Shown here: one piece after another, positions 1 through 12,516 of the stretch
Layout: each line of letters opens with the position of its first letter
Numbering within the stretch: the stretch's first letter is position 1
From: Apostichopus californicus
Taxonomy: Eukaryota > Echinodermata > Holothuroidea > Aspidochirotida > Stichopodidae
Direction of reading: 5' to 3'
DNA length: 64,000 nucleotides
NCBI GenBank assembly: GCA_020650975.1
Contig: JAIPMN010001226.1
Coordinates: 64,499 to 128,498, forward strand
Program-made: the position numbers and the translations under genes
The notes under the pieces: generated by a model
Told to the model about the DNA's origin: nothing
The model's input: only the letters and a program-made list of their open reading frames with translations
The model's database searches: none

Positions 1-398
1 CCCCCCCCCCCCCCCTACGACCAGCAGTTCCCACTCCTCTGTAGCAGTCCACCACAGAGACTTTGGACACATTACTAATCCATGTGAAGCTGAATATTGA
101 TTTGAAAGTTCCACAGTGCTCTCCAAGAGGTCTCCCCCAACAATATTCCATTACCAGTGAGAGCGATTGTAACACCTGACAACATTAAAAGATGTAACAC
201 TGTGGGAAAAAGTGGGGAAATGTCTGTGCATAACCTTGGGAGTCTAGTTCACATACAACATGGTATACCATCCCATTTGCCAAAATAAGCCCCCAATTCT
301 ATCGTGGAATTTCAACCAGATGTCTCAGAATTAACAATTAATGTCTATAGACACATAGTGTACTGTGGAATATATTCAACACCTGTGCTGTTGTTATC

Positions 399-455
399 AT
401 ACTCATGCTGTTGTACTTGTACTCATGCTGTTGTACTTGATACTAATGCTGTTGC
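399..455 (+). repeat. Short tandem repeat, ~20-bp unit, about 3 copies
   Basis: The unit TACTCATGCTGTTGTACTTG recurs with small changes in the HS3ST intron. Confidence 0.7.
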
Positions 456-656
456 AAAGGTACTACAAGTGAAACATCTGTTTGTATTGATGTTGGTTAA
501 TTCTCTGTGCTATTTATTTTACTTCATTTCTTTTATATACTAAAATCCCTTAATAGTGATCTCATGACATTGAACTGTCAAGTTTTATTTCCAGATAAGT
601 GGAAAAACCCTAAAAGGAAATTGCAAACCTTCCATTCACTCTGTACTTTGTATACA

Positions 657-779
657 TAAAATATAATGCTGATTTGCAAAATATAATGCTGATTTGCAAA
701 ATAAAATGCTGATTTGCAAAATATAATGCTGAATTGTAAATATATAAAGCTGACTTGCAAAATTTAATGCTGAGTTATC
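657..779 (+). repeat. 20-bp tandem repeat, 6 copies
   Basis: The unit AAAATATAATGCTGATTTGC repeats six times; the first copies are nearly identical and the last three diverge. Confidence 0.9.
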
Positions 780-1381
780 AGATGTTTCTAAAGTGCAATC
801 ATAGTTGTATTGTGAACAGTAGATTACAATAGATTTTAGAAAATTGTCTGACATTGGTGAACAAAACTTCAAAAAAAGTTGCTGTAAGTATAGAGTTTAC
901 ATTTCTGTTTTTCTAAACTGATGAATACTCTCCGATACCTCTTCAAGAATTTTTTTTGGAAGGAACTGTTCTTTCTCACCTTGTGGACATATTAGGTAGG
1001 AGTAGTGTGCGTGTCCAGTACGTCAATAGTGTAGTGTTGGCTGCAAAAAGATCTCATTATTCAGTTAAGGTTATCACAATGATGAGACCTTACTTGATCC
1101 TTTAAGTGCTCCTCTATTCAGAGATTTGACTGGACCTTTACAGTCTGTGGGCAGTATCAATGGGAACCTTAACTTTGAAGTTAAAACTCAGTATGAAAGG
1201 TTTTCATTGGTTTTGAAAAGGTAGCTTAAAAGTATCTTTACAATACAGTCTTAAATGGTAGCTCCTTGCCCTTAGTTAAGAGGAAACACCTCATTTAACT
1301 GAATGTATAGCATGCTTAATGCATGTAAAGTACACTCTCTAGGATATACTCAGATTGCTTTTGTTAATTCAAGCTGTTGAG

Positions 1382-1754
1382 CTAAAGGCATTGAAGACTC
1401 GCCCCAAACCGCGTGCCGCCCTCTGAAAAAGTTAGCCTTCCGTTGCTTGCAAGTGAAGTTTTTTCTTGTCACTACAAAATGCAGACAGTAATGAAATGTG
1501 ATACCTTGTTATCTTTTATCTGGACCTGAGATGTCCATCGCTGCTATGTACACTGTGTTGTGGGTATTGACAGTAGCTAGCTGCATGTATTGACTTTACA
1601 CTAGTGCCTAATTACCGACGGTACAGTAGCAAGCTGTGTGTGTATTTTCTGGGATCGATGGTGGTGTCTAACACTTCTGTAACACCTCATTCGAAACTAG
1701 GTCAGATTACTGGCATCAGACGTTTCTTTGTGCGCGAGTCTTCATTCCCTTTAA
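1382..1754 (+). mobile_element. TTAA-flanked MITE, copy 1
   Basis: About 373 bp with imperfect terminal inverted repeats (AAAGGCATTGAAGACTCGC at the left, GCGCGAGTCTTCATTCCCTTT at the right), flanked by CTAA (decayed TTAA) and TTAA. It shares its whole length with inverse-oriented copies at 17088, 20494 and 41210. No coding capacity. TTAA target duplication is typical of piggyBac-type transposition; the autonomous partner is not in the window. Confidence 0.85.
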
Positions 1755-2832
1755 GTACTTCATTCTGCTCTTACCTGTCTCCTCCTATACACTCTGGATT
1801 TACACTAGCCTACAGAGTAGTAATTACATTCATACAGTGACCTCCATCCCAGCCTACATAAAGCATGCCATTGTTATTAAACTGCCTAAATTTTTTTTTC
1901 TCATCTACACAACATGTTCTTCATGTTAGTTAGATGTTACCATTGCTTGGCTATGGATGACATGTACAATAGATGCTTCTTTACCACAATATGACATGTT
2001 ACAGTTTAGTGTTACATTGGTTCTGTGCAAAGTACTTTTTTACATTTTTTAAAACACTTTCACTACCAAACATGAGGTGACCTTAAAACTTCAGCTGCAG
2101 TTTAATAATATAGCTATAGCATTACATATTTTCTCTCCTGAAAAAAAAACTTTAATTGATTGCAGACAGGCTTGGTGAGGTCATAAATGTATCCAATGAC
2201 AGTTGAACCCACAAAGAAATGCTCTGGACGATGCCATCATAAACTGACAATAAATATGTATCCAAGTCATAAAAGAACATGTTTACAACCTCTTGTCTTG
2301 ATAAAGTAGTTATAAGTACAGTAATAAAGATGTATACAAACTGTGTGCTTGGTTCCCTACAGTGTGTATTAAGCTAGATCTGGATGTATGGGTCTGGTGG
2401 TCAAACACCACCACTCAGTAGAGCACTTCAGATGGTGAAGTTAATATTAAATAATCCTAAAGATTAAAATTAAATAGCTATTTAACCTTAATTGACCTCT
2501 CAAGTGCACCCAACAGTCTTTTTTATGATTTGCAGGTCGTGTGACCTTGATCTTGTGCAGATGGGTGCATGAGAAGAATTTATAGCAGTGAAACAAGAAA
2601 AAAAAAATCAAATTGCTCTCTGGATGCATTCAGGTGAAAATTTTGCCTCAAGGAACTCTGGCAAAGAAAACTAGATGTATACCCCCCATGGTCTGTCATT
2701 AGTTTATGGCTAAATGGTTTACAAATTTTTGGTTTACAAAGACATTTTAGGATTTTTTTGGTCAAAGTTTGTGATGAGTTTTGTTTTCTTACTGCATCCA
2801 GGCAGATGGAACAGGAAATTAATATAGTAGAT

Positions 2833-2875
2833 ATATATATATATTTTTAATTTTTTTTTTTTTTTTTTTTTTTAG
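2833..2875. repeat. (AT)n followed by poly-T
   Basis: Simple-sequence tract in the HS3ST intron. Confidence 0.8.
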
Positions 2876-3454
2876 GAGAGGAAAAGGTTGTAGGTCTACA
2901 CAAGTTGGAGACAACATTTGGTGTACTACACATTCTCTCCTAAGTTGAATTTGTTCACTGTTTTCAAGCTAATGATATATATGAGTTGCACACTAACCGG
3001 GAAAACCCCAGATATGATATAAAATGAAGTGCACAGAAGAATACACTGTACATGGAGAAAGCATATAATTAGAGATTAATCAATCCCAATTAACCCCAAC
3101 ACATTTGTGCATAGTAGAGGGGGGAGGGGGGAAGTGCAGCTCCACATCAGTTTGGAAAAGCATGCACTGCTGCTAGTTGTGATGCAAAGCTAGATTTGGG
3201 TATAAATTAACGCAAGTATGAAAACCGGCTGCTATATATAGTATTTACTGTAGATTGTTTATTCAGATTTTTCTGGTGGTAACGTGCTAAGAAGCTCACC
3301 GTTACGATCTTATGCAACAACTACACATTTACCAAGTGAGACGGGGATTCACTTAGTGGCCGGGTAAAAAGCCCACATTGAAATTTGTTGTACGTTTCAA
3401 GAGTTTCCCAAAATTTAATTTGTTTTTTTTTGCACGTCTTGGTCTTCTCCACAG

Positions 3455-4070
3455 GAAGCAGATGCCTCGATCGACTCCCGAACAAGTCACAGTGGAAAAG
3501 TCGCCGAGTTACTTCATTACAGAGGAGGTTCCACAGAGGATCCACGACATGTCCTCGGCCGTGAAGCTGTTGTTGGTCGTCAGGGACCCCGTCCAGCGGG
3601 CGATATCGGACCACACGCAATCTCTCAGCAAAGGCAAGACGAGAACGCTTGAGCAGCGGATCATGAAGGAGACGGACCCGGGGGCCGTCGACCCCGAGAG
3701 TTACATCGTCAAGATTGGGTTATACGCAAAACACTTCCGGCGCTGGTTGGACTCCTTCCCCCGGTCTCAGATCTTGATCGTGAGCGGTGAAGACCTCGTG
3801 ACGAAGCCGGCCGACGTCATGGCGGACGTGCAAGAATTTTTGAACTTGGAGAAAATTGTGAACGAGGACTATTTCTTTTTTAACGAAACCAAAGGATTTC
3901 CTTGCTTAAAGAGAGACCCTCACGAGGCGGTGCCCAAGTGTCTGGATGGGTCGAAAGGGCGCCACCACCCGGACGTGAATCCTGAAATTTTAGAAAAGTT
4001 GAGGCGATTTTATGTGCCGTACAACGAACAGTTTTATAAATTAGTAAATGTCAATTTTCATTGGAGGTGA
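3455..4070 (+). CDS. HS3ST: Heparan sulfate glucosamine 3-O-sulfotransferase (HS3ST1/5-like), terminal exon, 5' partial
   Basis: Transfers sulfate from PAPS to the 3-OH of glucosamine in heparan sulfate; family members are type II membrane enzymes of the Golgi. The exon opens after a pyrimidine-rich tract ending in CAG at 3454 and runs about 204 codons to TGA at 4068-4070. Visible landmarks: TVEKSPSYF near the start, the 3'-phosphosulfate-binding stretch LLLVVRDPVQRAISDHTQ, and a Cys pair (FPCLKR...PKCL) followed by SKGRHHPDV, matching the disulfide loop and KGR motif of the family. Most like HS3ST1 and HS3ST5 from memory; I cannot choose between them. The 5'-PSB loop and transmembrane anchor must lie in exons upstream of the window. 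ATGs upstream of 3455 in this frame are intronic. The gene converges on the QRICH2-like gene. Codon third positions are clearly more GC-rich than the flanks, as expected for coding DNA. Confidence 0.93.
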
Positions 4071-4116
4071 TAAGAGAAATTAACATTTGATTCCAGTAAC
4101 ATATATATACAATTGC

Positions 4117-4122
4117 AATAAA
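4117..4122 (+). terminator. PolyA signal AATAAA of the HS3ST-like gene
   Basis: A canonical AATAAA lies 47 bases after the stop codon, giving a short 3' UTR. Use of this site is inferred. Confidence 0.6.
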
Positions 4123-4765
4123 ATCCTTGTTATCAATTGTTGTCTTAATGAGACATTAAATTGAGATTTTTTTGGTAATGTTACAACTTAGATGGGTGGG
4201 GGGCAATCAGTTTGAAGGAAGTTCAAAATACAAGTTTGTACAAAGTTTTGAGTTTGATAGTATTAAAAACATCTCAGTGGCACAGTTAAGAGGTGAAGCC
4301 ACCTACAATGTGTAAGCTGGTAGCTAGAAGGGAGGAGAAGGTGGTGTAGGGGGTATTATTGGGCCGTGGTGGTATTTTGGTAAATCAAATCACTGAGGTC
4401 GTACCAACATGGTGTACATGTACATAGTTGAGGATTAAAGAAAATTAACAAAATATAAATTTAAAAGACAGACTAATGTCCCGGTAAATTTCTCTTGATT
4501 TACTTTTTTTGGATGGAAAAGTCAAGAAGAATGTCTTTGTGCAATTTTACTCTGAGTTATACTGCAGGTTTGAAGAAAGCCCAGACAAAACTTAATAACT
4601 GGTTTTAACGATATATCTCCTCATCACAGGGCCTACAACACCTAGGATTTGGATGGGGGGGGCGGGGGATGGTGTTTCAGAAGTGGGCGGAATCATGTCC
4701 CCAGTCATTTCTTCGCAGTGGTGTGGTTCTGTCATATGTGGCAATTTTCGCCGCCACTGGACATT

Positions 4766-5050
4766 GGTCTCGTTAGTGCCCCCTCTTCCTCTCCAAATCC
4801 CACATCTCATTGACCTGCTCATTAGTGCCCCCTCCCCCTCTTCAAATCCCTCATGTATTTGACCTGCTCATTAGTGCCCCCCTCCCCCTCTTCAAATCCC
4901 ACATCTCATCGACCTGCTCATTAGTGCCCCTCTCCAAATCCCAGACTTCATTGACCTGCTCATCAGGGCCCCCTCTCCAAATCCCACATCTCATTGACCT
5001 GCTCATTAGTGCCCCCTCCCCCTCTCCAAATCCCACATCTCATTGACCTG
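4766..5050 (+). repeat. Minisatellite, ~45-55-bp unit, about 6 copies
   Basis: Each unit contains CTCATTGACCTGCTCATTAG, then a variable C-rich block (GCCCCCTCCCCCTCTCC) and AAATCCCACAT. Unit length varies by loss or gain of C-rich blocks. Confidence 0.9.
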
Positions 5051-7959
5051 TAGGTGGTTTTATAGTTCAATTAAATTAATATCTGAAACATTTTAATTTT
5101 TTGGTTAATATATGCCTATAGATCCTTTTCTCAGGTTTTACCTGAGTGGTACAGCGTGAATTGTGAAGGATCTGGGAGAAATATCCTGTTGGTGATAACC
5201 TTCCTCAATGTGTGTTAATAAATCCTGTAACATATATGTACATTTTTGTTGGAATGGTATTTAAACCTCCTCTGGTCAAGATCAAGTCATCTGTTTCTTA
5301 ATATCAACAGTGAAGAGTCCAGTAACTGCTCATTACATGTTTCTTTGTTTTGAGAATTAAAAGCAAGAACACACATAATGACATACATACATACATGTAT
5401 GATGAAATGTTTCACATTTCACAGTGAAAACTTTAAAAAAACTCATTTAATATTTATAATCCCATATTTGTGGTATATTCCTTTTTCAACTTTCATACAC
5501 CTTGGGAAGTCAGTATTAGACATTAAAAAAAAAAAAATAAAAATCAACTCAAATCAAGTGACTTTCAAGAATTGTGAAAAGTTTTCAGCATTGTACAACT
5601 ATCTATGTACATAACTTTTCATCAGTACTATCAAAGGCACTGAAATGAACTTTAAAAGACTTATATCGACAAATCTTTCTGCAGTTTTCCCCGACAATGT
5701 ATAACTCTTTGGATCTTGTAATGGTATTTCTGTCGCTTCCTCATGTTACCATGTTTTCATTTCTGATTCAGTTATTCACAATTTTCAGTTTACAGGGTCG
5801 GCTTTGTCAACTTCAGCATGAGAGCTGTCGATGATGAGCTCCCACGGATAAAAGATATTTAACTCTTGAAAATTTGCATCAAAGTTGGCCCCTGTAGTGT
5901 TTTTGCCTAAATGCACTTGAAAACTTCATTTATTGTGAGGTTCCAAAATAAAAAAGGAATATATTTTCTAGTCATACTTTGAAAGTTCTAACTTTTTTTG
6001 TGTCTTTCAGTTGCCTTTAGGTGATGTTTTAAGGCATATGAAAGGAAAAATATAGGGGGGTGTATTTGTATATGTTTGTTCACCATTCATACTTTAATAA
6101 ATGGGTAATTTGCTTCTATTATATAAATTATGGAAAATTTATAGGAAAAGATGAACATTTTGTAACCCAACTGGTTCATGTGGATAACTCAACTGTCTAA
6201 CAGTTCTGAAAACTTTAAAATCTAATCAAGTTCGTATTCACGTAAATTTACCCCTTTTCGTCAGTGTTTGATGGGACAGAAGACGGGGGCAGTGGGGGTG
6301 GGGGGGGGAAGGGGGGTGGGGGCTCATGTATACACTTGATGATGGGGATCTAGTATCGTACATTAACTCCTGATTTATCAGTTTAATTATTCCTTTAAGA
6401 GATATTATTTTATTTTAGTTATTCCTTATTTAATACATAGAGATCTCCTTAAAAGTATTCACCATTATTTTCAAGACCCTGTATTTAACTTTTAGTTTTT
6501 ATAGATTATACTGCAGGTATTCTAGTGTATTGTTTTCATTTGATTCACTCAATGCAAATTTTATTTTCATGTAATACAGAACTCTTTGCAATTACAAGTT
6601 GATAAAGAAGGGGGTGGGGAGGAGGAGGGGTCAAATTCACTGAAGAAGAATGGATTTGGTAAATGGAAGAGATTTGATGCTTAATTGCTGTGTATATATC
6701 ACTTGTAGTTGAAGGTCTGTATGTGTTTTGAGGTACAGCTCAGAGATGTTATCATCTAAGAAAGTCCCTTTTGATATATTTTTAACGTAAAAGTTTTGAT
6801 ACATTTGAGGGAGTTGCTGGTAGACAAGTATAAGTAAAGATTTTCTTTTCTTTAATGAATCTTGTGAATTCTCTTGAATTATCGGAGATATATTAAAATG
6901 AAGACATTTTGGAGGTTTGTTTCTTCCCCACCTTTTCATGAACATTTTGTCTGGAATTGTCGTTGACCAAGTATTGTTGGTGTTTACCTTAAGACCACAT
7001 CAGCAGTGAAATTCCAGTAGGTGTTTACTTAAAATATGGCTATGTGGGAGTTAGAGGGAATGAAATAAAAATAAAAGCAAGAGGCCAAAAAAAGAAAAGA
7101 CTACTAGATGGTGAACTTTTCAGAAAAGGACTCACACAAATATGTAACTTAAAAAGTATTTCCAAAAGGTCAGCGCCGATTGGCTGTTGTACATGGCAGC
7201 TCATGGGTTGATGAGTAAATTAAAGTTTAAACTTCTGAGAAATCAAACTCCTGTATATTTCAGGGCCTAATTAAATGAGTATTCACAATTTGTTCAGATA
7301 CACTGTACGATGCAAATTCTGTAATATGGTAATTTGCCTATTTGTCATGAAACAGAGAGAAATTTGAGAAGAAAATTATTTAGAAGGAACAGTCCTAGAT
7401 TAATCATCATCCATTGTTAACATCCCACCCTGTTTAATCATCTAAGGATCATTTGAAATTATTAACAGTGAGGGGGTAATTTAATATTTCATGCAGTAGA
7501 TTGGCACCTCACTGAGTTTGGAGTAACATGAGCTATTTACTTGGCGGTTTGGCGCTTTGATTTGTAGATGAAAGAAAGGGAAGTACCCTGGCTGGACACA
7601 ATTCTGAATTTTTATCAGTCTGTCTGTCCTTAAAACATATTAAACATTGTTCTTAGTTGTAGGTAAATTGTTCGTATTCATGTGGAGGAATAATTTAAAG
7701 CGGGCATTCTTTAGTCACAACAGTGTACATAACACATCATTTCAGTTTCAATGGTAACAGGGATTTTTTGCTTAGTTTGGACTCTTTTTTTTTTTTTCTC
7801 TTCAAAGCTAAGCCCACATCGCTCAAAGTATTTACGTAATGTATGCAATTGTGTTATCTGGCTAATTAGTGTGTACTAACTGGACAGAGCTCATTTTAAT
7901 GTAGATAATACCCTATGGTGGATCTTGTATGTGTCGCAAAGAATCCTTGAAGTGTTTAA

Positions 7960-8640
7960 CCGGTGACTGGTATCATTAATATATGTGGCTGGTATCATCA
8001 CTAACTTGTAACTGGTGCCATCAATAATTGTGACCCTTATCACTGATATTTGTAACTGGTAACATCAGTAGTTGTGACTGGTCGTCAGTTGTGACTGGTA
8101 TTTCCAGTATTTGTGACTGGAGTCAGTTTTTGTGACTTTCATGAATAGTAATAACTGGTATCACAAGCACCTGTAACTGGTGTCATCAGTAGTTGTGACT
8201 GGTCATCAGTTGTGACTGGCAGTACCAGTAATTGTGACTGGAATCAGTTTTTGTGACTTTCTATCAATAGTTGTGACTGGTATCACAAGCACCTGTAACT
8301 GGTGTCATCAGTAGTTGTGACTGGTCATCAGTTGTGACTGGTGTAACTAGTATTTGTAACTGGTATTACATCAGTAGTTGTGAGAGATATCATCAGTTTG
8401 TTGTTACTGGTGACAATTGTGGTTGGTATCACTATTATATGTAACTGTTATCATCAGTAGTTGTGACTGATGTCATCAGTATTTTTGACTGATATCATCA
8501 GTATTTTTGACTGACATCATCAGTAGTTGTGACTGACGTCATCAGTATATTTGACTGATATCATCAGTATTTTTGACTGATACCATCAGCAATTGTGATC
8601 AGCATCACCGGTTACAAATGGTGTCATCAGTTTTATTGAG
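7960..8640 (+). repeat. Degenerate minisatellite (GTGACTGGTATCATCAGTA type) with ~121-bp higher-order period
   Basis: The basic unit is about 20-24 bp. Between roughly 8051 and 8400 the composite block starting GTAACTGGTGTCATCAGTAG recurs at about 8051, 8172 and 8293, a period near 121 bp. The outer part (8450-8600) is a simpler array of TGACTGATATCATCAGTAT units. Confidence 0.9.
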
Positions 8641-9084
8641 ATTGGTTGGCATTCGGTTATTATTCCACTTTTGTATTATATTACTGTTTCTTTCAATTTT
8701 TCAAAACTTTCTACAAATATATTAACAGAGGATGGTTATTATTATGGTGCTGTTCTGTCAGGTTATAAATCTGACCAGGTATTTCTGAAACATATGATGT
8801 GATCATATGAATTATGATCAATTATTTATATAAAAAACAAAACAAAAATTGTTGTTGTTAATTAAAGTCGTTCGGGGAGAATGCTGTAATTGCAGTTATT
8901 AAATTCGCTAGTCTTATTTACCTTACGCAGGCAGTTCCGCACAATTTTTTCAATATCAACTTGTACCATTTCTTGGTTTAAATATACCACAGGAGTATAA
9001 AATTATGCCATGTCTTGAAGTCCTGTTTAAGTGTCTACTCTTCCTGTTCTTCTACAGTACTTATTTCCATTTGTCAAATAGTTT

Positions 9085-9222
9085 TGATGATGATGATGAT
9101 GATGTATAAAGTAGTACCAAAAAACGTATGCACTGTTTTGTTTTCTTTCTTAGAAAATTTCTGTTTGCTTGCACTTTTGCCTAGAATTTGCACATATGTG
9201 TGTGTGTGTATGTGTGTGTAGG
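9085..9222. repeat. (GAT)n and (TG)n microsatellites
   Basis: A run of GAT triplets near 9087-9105 and a TG-rich run at about 9196-9220. Confidence 0.75.
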
Positions 9223-12087
9223 GGATCGATTTTGAAGCACGAATTTAATTAAATGACTGGTGTTTCACGGTTTACTTCTCATTGTAATATCTGAAACAGC
9301 TTTTTGATATAAACTATAATGGTGACTACCATTTACACCTTGACTTACTCAAGCCTAAAATGTTTTATTTCAAATATTATCAAAGGTTGAAATGTTTTAA
9401 ATATTTTCTAATATCCTTTTCTGGATACGATTCATGCTAATAACACGACTCAAGGTATACTTTGTTGTATGCATCCTTTGAAACAGCTCACTCTGCCTAA
9501 TGAAATATTATCTGAGAATGTAAAGACATGAAATGTCTGCAACATGGAATGTATTATGTTAGGCATAGCATAAACCACATAGCACAAACACATGCATAGC
9601 ACGCACACACATAGCACACCACATTGCACAAACCACTTACCCCAGTGTACGGTTACTAACAGAAAGGATCAATGGTAGATCTGGTCACATGTGCGGTTAA
9701 TAACCTATTGATTATTTCGTAAACAAACAAACCTCACAGGATGTCCTTCACTTTTCTATTGCTCCATCTTTTAAGAGTGGGTCAAAATATGGGCACAAAA
9801 GTACAATCGCCGCGATTGTGTGATTATTGTTACAAAATAGTACCAAAATGGACTATTAGAGATCAAATGCATGGTGAGGCTTGATGACCACCAGAATTTA
9901 AAACATTGCACCACATTGGTTACAAAAACACAGGGAGAACCGAAGGAAAATGATACAAACTAAACCAAACCTTAAATACAAACAAACAAACAAATAAAAC
10001 AAATAAAATGTTCAATTTATATATATGTATTCAATAAATCGTATAAGTATAAAGCTATGCATCAAAACAAAAAAACTAAAGCCTGTTGTTAATAAATAAT
10101 GATATTCATGTTATCTTTTATTTATGGAATATATTTTGAATATCAAGGTGTATTTTGTAAAGCAGTGAAATATCGCCATAACATTTAAATGTTTCTTATC
10201 TACTTGTCTTGACATAATTATGAAGTGCGTTCACACTGTAGTCATGATCCTGAGGCCTTGAGGGTCTCACGTGAATCGGATGTGATCGAAATGTGAAGGA
10301 AATCCCTTGACAACTGTAGTCTGCATTGAATATTATGCAATCAGTTGGAAGCGTAATCTACTAATAAACACAATATATAAGAAAAAACTCCAGTTCTCGA
10401 CATCTTTGCTTGCAAATATCCACAGGATATTTCGTGAAGGAAATGTATTACGTTGTTCATACCCTTAAACTTTCTGCCTGACTGTGATAATGATCTGGAT
10501 GAAAAGATAATATCAAATAGTCTTCTAAATGAGACAATGAAAAAATTACATGTAATCTGTGGGACACAAACTTGAAATAATGTTAATCCTAAGTCTAATA
10601 GTAAAGTTTGGAACCTAAACCTAACTAACTCATGTGAAATATATCTTGGTTTGGCTGGAATAAGTTACAATGTTACAATCAAACACTAGACCCACCTTTA
10701 ACAGTTATATAGCATACAAAAACATTGTTTGGTGCTAAAAGTGACAACTTTTTAAAATTCTTTTGATCACATGATTTGTAGTTAGAATTTTCAAGATAAT
10801 ACTGGCCTTCATCAAATCACACACTTAGTCTCAACAACCTCAAATGTTAGCACACGCTAAATGATATTTGTTTTAATTGCGCTTGATACCTAGCTAGCTG
10901 TAACACCAATATGGTAATAAGTATGGCTGCCATGATGCCACATTAGATGGAACACTCCATACCTCTACTAAATCAAAGATCATTGGTTTGAAGATGTCAA
11001 ATTTCTTGTTACGACCTAATATCTTTTCCTTCATCCTTAATTTGCAACTTAATGTGTATAAAAATGATTTATTGTGGCAAATGTTGCTTGTTTCACACCA
11101 AACTGCTGTTAAATTTTTGACATAAATGCAACTGAAACGAAACAGCCTTTGGTCATAATATACAAAATGGGGACCGTTATAGTCTTTCCAAAATGGTTTC
11201 AGATTGTTGAGGGCTTGGATTTATAATTCATCGACAGCTAATTATCAATGCATCCCTTTTCAAGGAGAAAGTTAAAAACAAGTTTTATATGTAAGGGAAA
11301 GGGCTTCAAGAAAATCTGCCATGACAACATCTCAGACCATCGGCTGTGGTACCTTTGTGTAACGTAAAATTAATATCTCTGGGTGTAACAGTAATGTACC
11401 TAGAATCAGCAACAGGATATTGAAGGTTTGGATATCACCTAGCTGTGTGTGATATATTGTTATCTCCCACACAATTATCACATTGACTGGCAATGGAATG
11501 TTCTCTTCAAAACTGCTTTATATTTTGTAGCTAACATTCCATTACGCCAAGAAGGCACAGCACAGCTAGGGGGTTGTCATGTTAACTCCTGTTGGCTTGA
11601 TCACGGTTAATTTGATCATTTATCGGAGTAAATGGGAAACTAGACAATGCAAAACTAACAGACATAGTCAGACATTAACTGAATATTCTTACATGTCCTT
11701 ACATGTCTTTACATGTCTTACACATCACCATTTTTGCAGGTGATCACGATGCTATGGTATTGAGCTTGGTCCTATAGCAACGCAACATGCTGAACTGTTT
11801 TCTATTTACTTGTTTGAGTCAAATACCTATGAGTTTCCTTTATAGCAGTCTCTACCCGTTATACCTTATTAAGCAGAGCATAAAACAAAAAAAGAATTAT
11901 GAAAGACACTACAACTGAAAAACCTGGATTAACGAAAGGAGGATACTTTTTGAAATCGTTAATATTTTTTCTGTAATTGAAAGACATCCATCCAGTGAAT
12001 TATTCTCAACATTAATCTGAAAATCACAATAGTTTTCATAATTAGTTCTCTCTTTCTCTGTGCTAGTAGAATATCACGATATATTAA

Positions 12088-12093
12088 TTTATT
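12088..12093 (-). terminator. PolyA signal AATAAA of the QRICH2-like gene
   Basis: TTTATT on the plus strand reads AATAAA on the minus strand, about 55 bases past the stop codon at 12148. Use is inferred. Confidence 0.5.
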
Positions 12094-12147
12094 TTAATTT
12101 GCACTCTTGGACTTTTAAATGTGGTTTCACTGGGTACGTAAAATGCT

Positions 12148-12516
12148 TCATGTGGTGGTCTGTGTGGTATCTTGTGGGCCGCTGCTGCTGGGTAACTCCA
12201 CTGCAATTTCTTCTATTGCTGATGGGGGTGGGGTTATCACCGTGATTGACCTTTGACCACCTTCTTGCGATGTATTCGGTGTCAAAGGACGACCGTCTCC
12301 TGCGGCCAGAGTTGCGTCGTTGGGAGGCGATCGAGAGTGGCGCCCGCTCTGGGGCCGTGCACTGGTTGGTCGACCAGACTGAGGTCTTGATGGGTGCCTG
12401 GAGGATGAAGGCCGAGGCGTAAGGTTTGCATGGGGGTCATCTAGCATGGCCGAGGGAGCGGTCTGGGACCGCATGTGAGCACTTCCTAACCGAGATCTAG
12501 ATCTGGCTGACTGTAC
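12148..12516 (-). CDS. QRICH2: QRICH2-like exon 21 (residues 934-1055) with stop
   Basis: Acceptor CTTTCACAG; ends at TGA (12150-12148). The 122-residue tail is low-complexity and basic, with RPQSGR twice, then a Pro/Thr/acidic end. GC content is much higher than the flanks. Confidence 0.82.
   Translation of the reverse strand, partial: VQSARSRSRLGSAHMRSQTAPSAMLDDPHANLTPRPSSSRHPSRPQSGRPTSARPQSGRHSRSPPNDATLAAGDGRPLTPNTSQEGGQRSITVITPPPSAIEEIAVELPSSSGPQDTTQTTT

Larger units (their letters stand above)
1..3454 (+). other. Intron of the HS3ST-like gene (part)
   Basis: No coding exon recognised. It begins with a poly-C run (1-15) and holds two short tandem arrays (399-455, 657-779), one MITE (1382-1754), an AT/poly-T tract (2833-2875) and otherwise featureless AT-rich DNA. 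Confidence 0.6.
4123..12087. other. Convergent intergenic region between HS3ST-like and QRICH2-like
   Basis: About 8 kb with no convincing gene on either strand. It contains a 45-55-bp minisatellite (4766-5050), G-rich tracts (around 6285-6325 and 6610-6630), a long GTGACTGG-type minisatellite with higher-order structure (7960-8640), (GAT)n and (TG)n runs (9085-9222) and an AC-rich tract (9565-9650). ORFs here are short, AT-driven and without recognisable motifs. Confidence 0.6.

Noticed and set aside
6637-6945. 102-residue minus-strand ORF in the intergenic region
   Set aside because: AT-biased composition, no motif, no flanking splice or polyA evidence.
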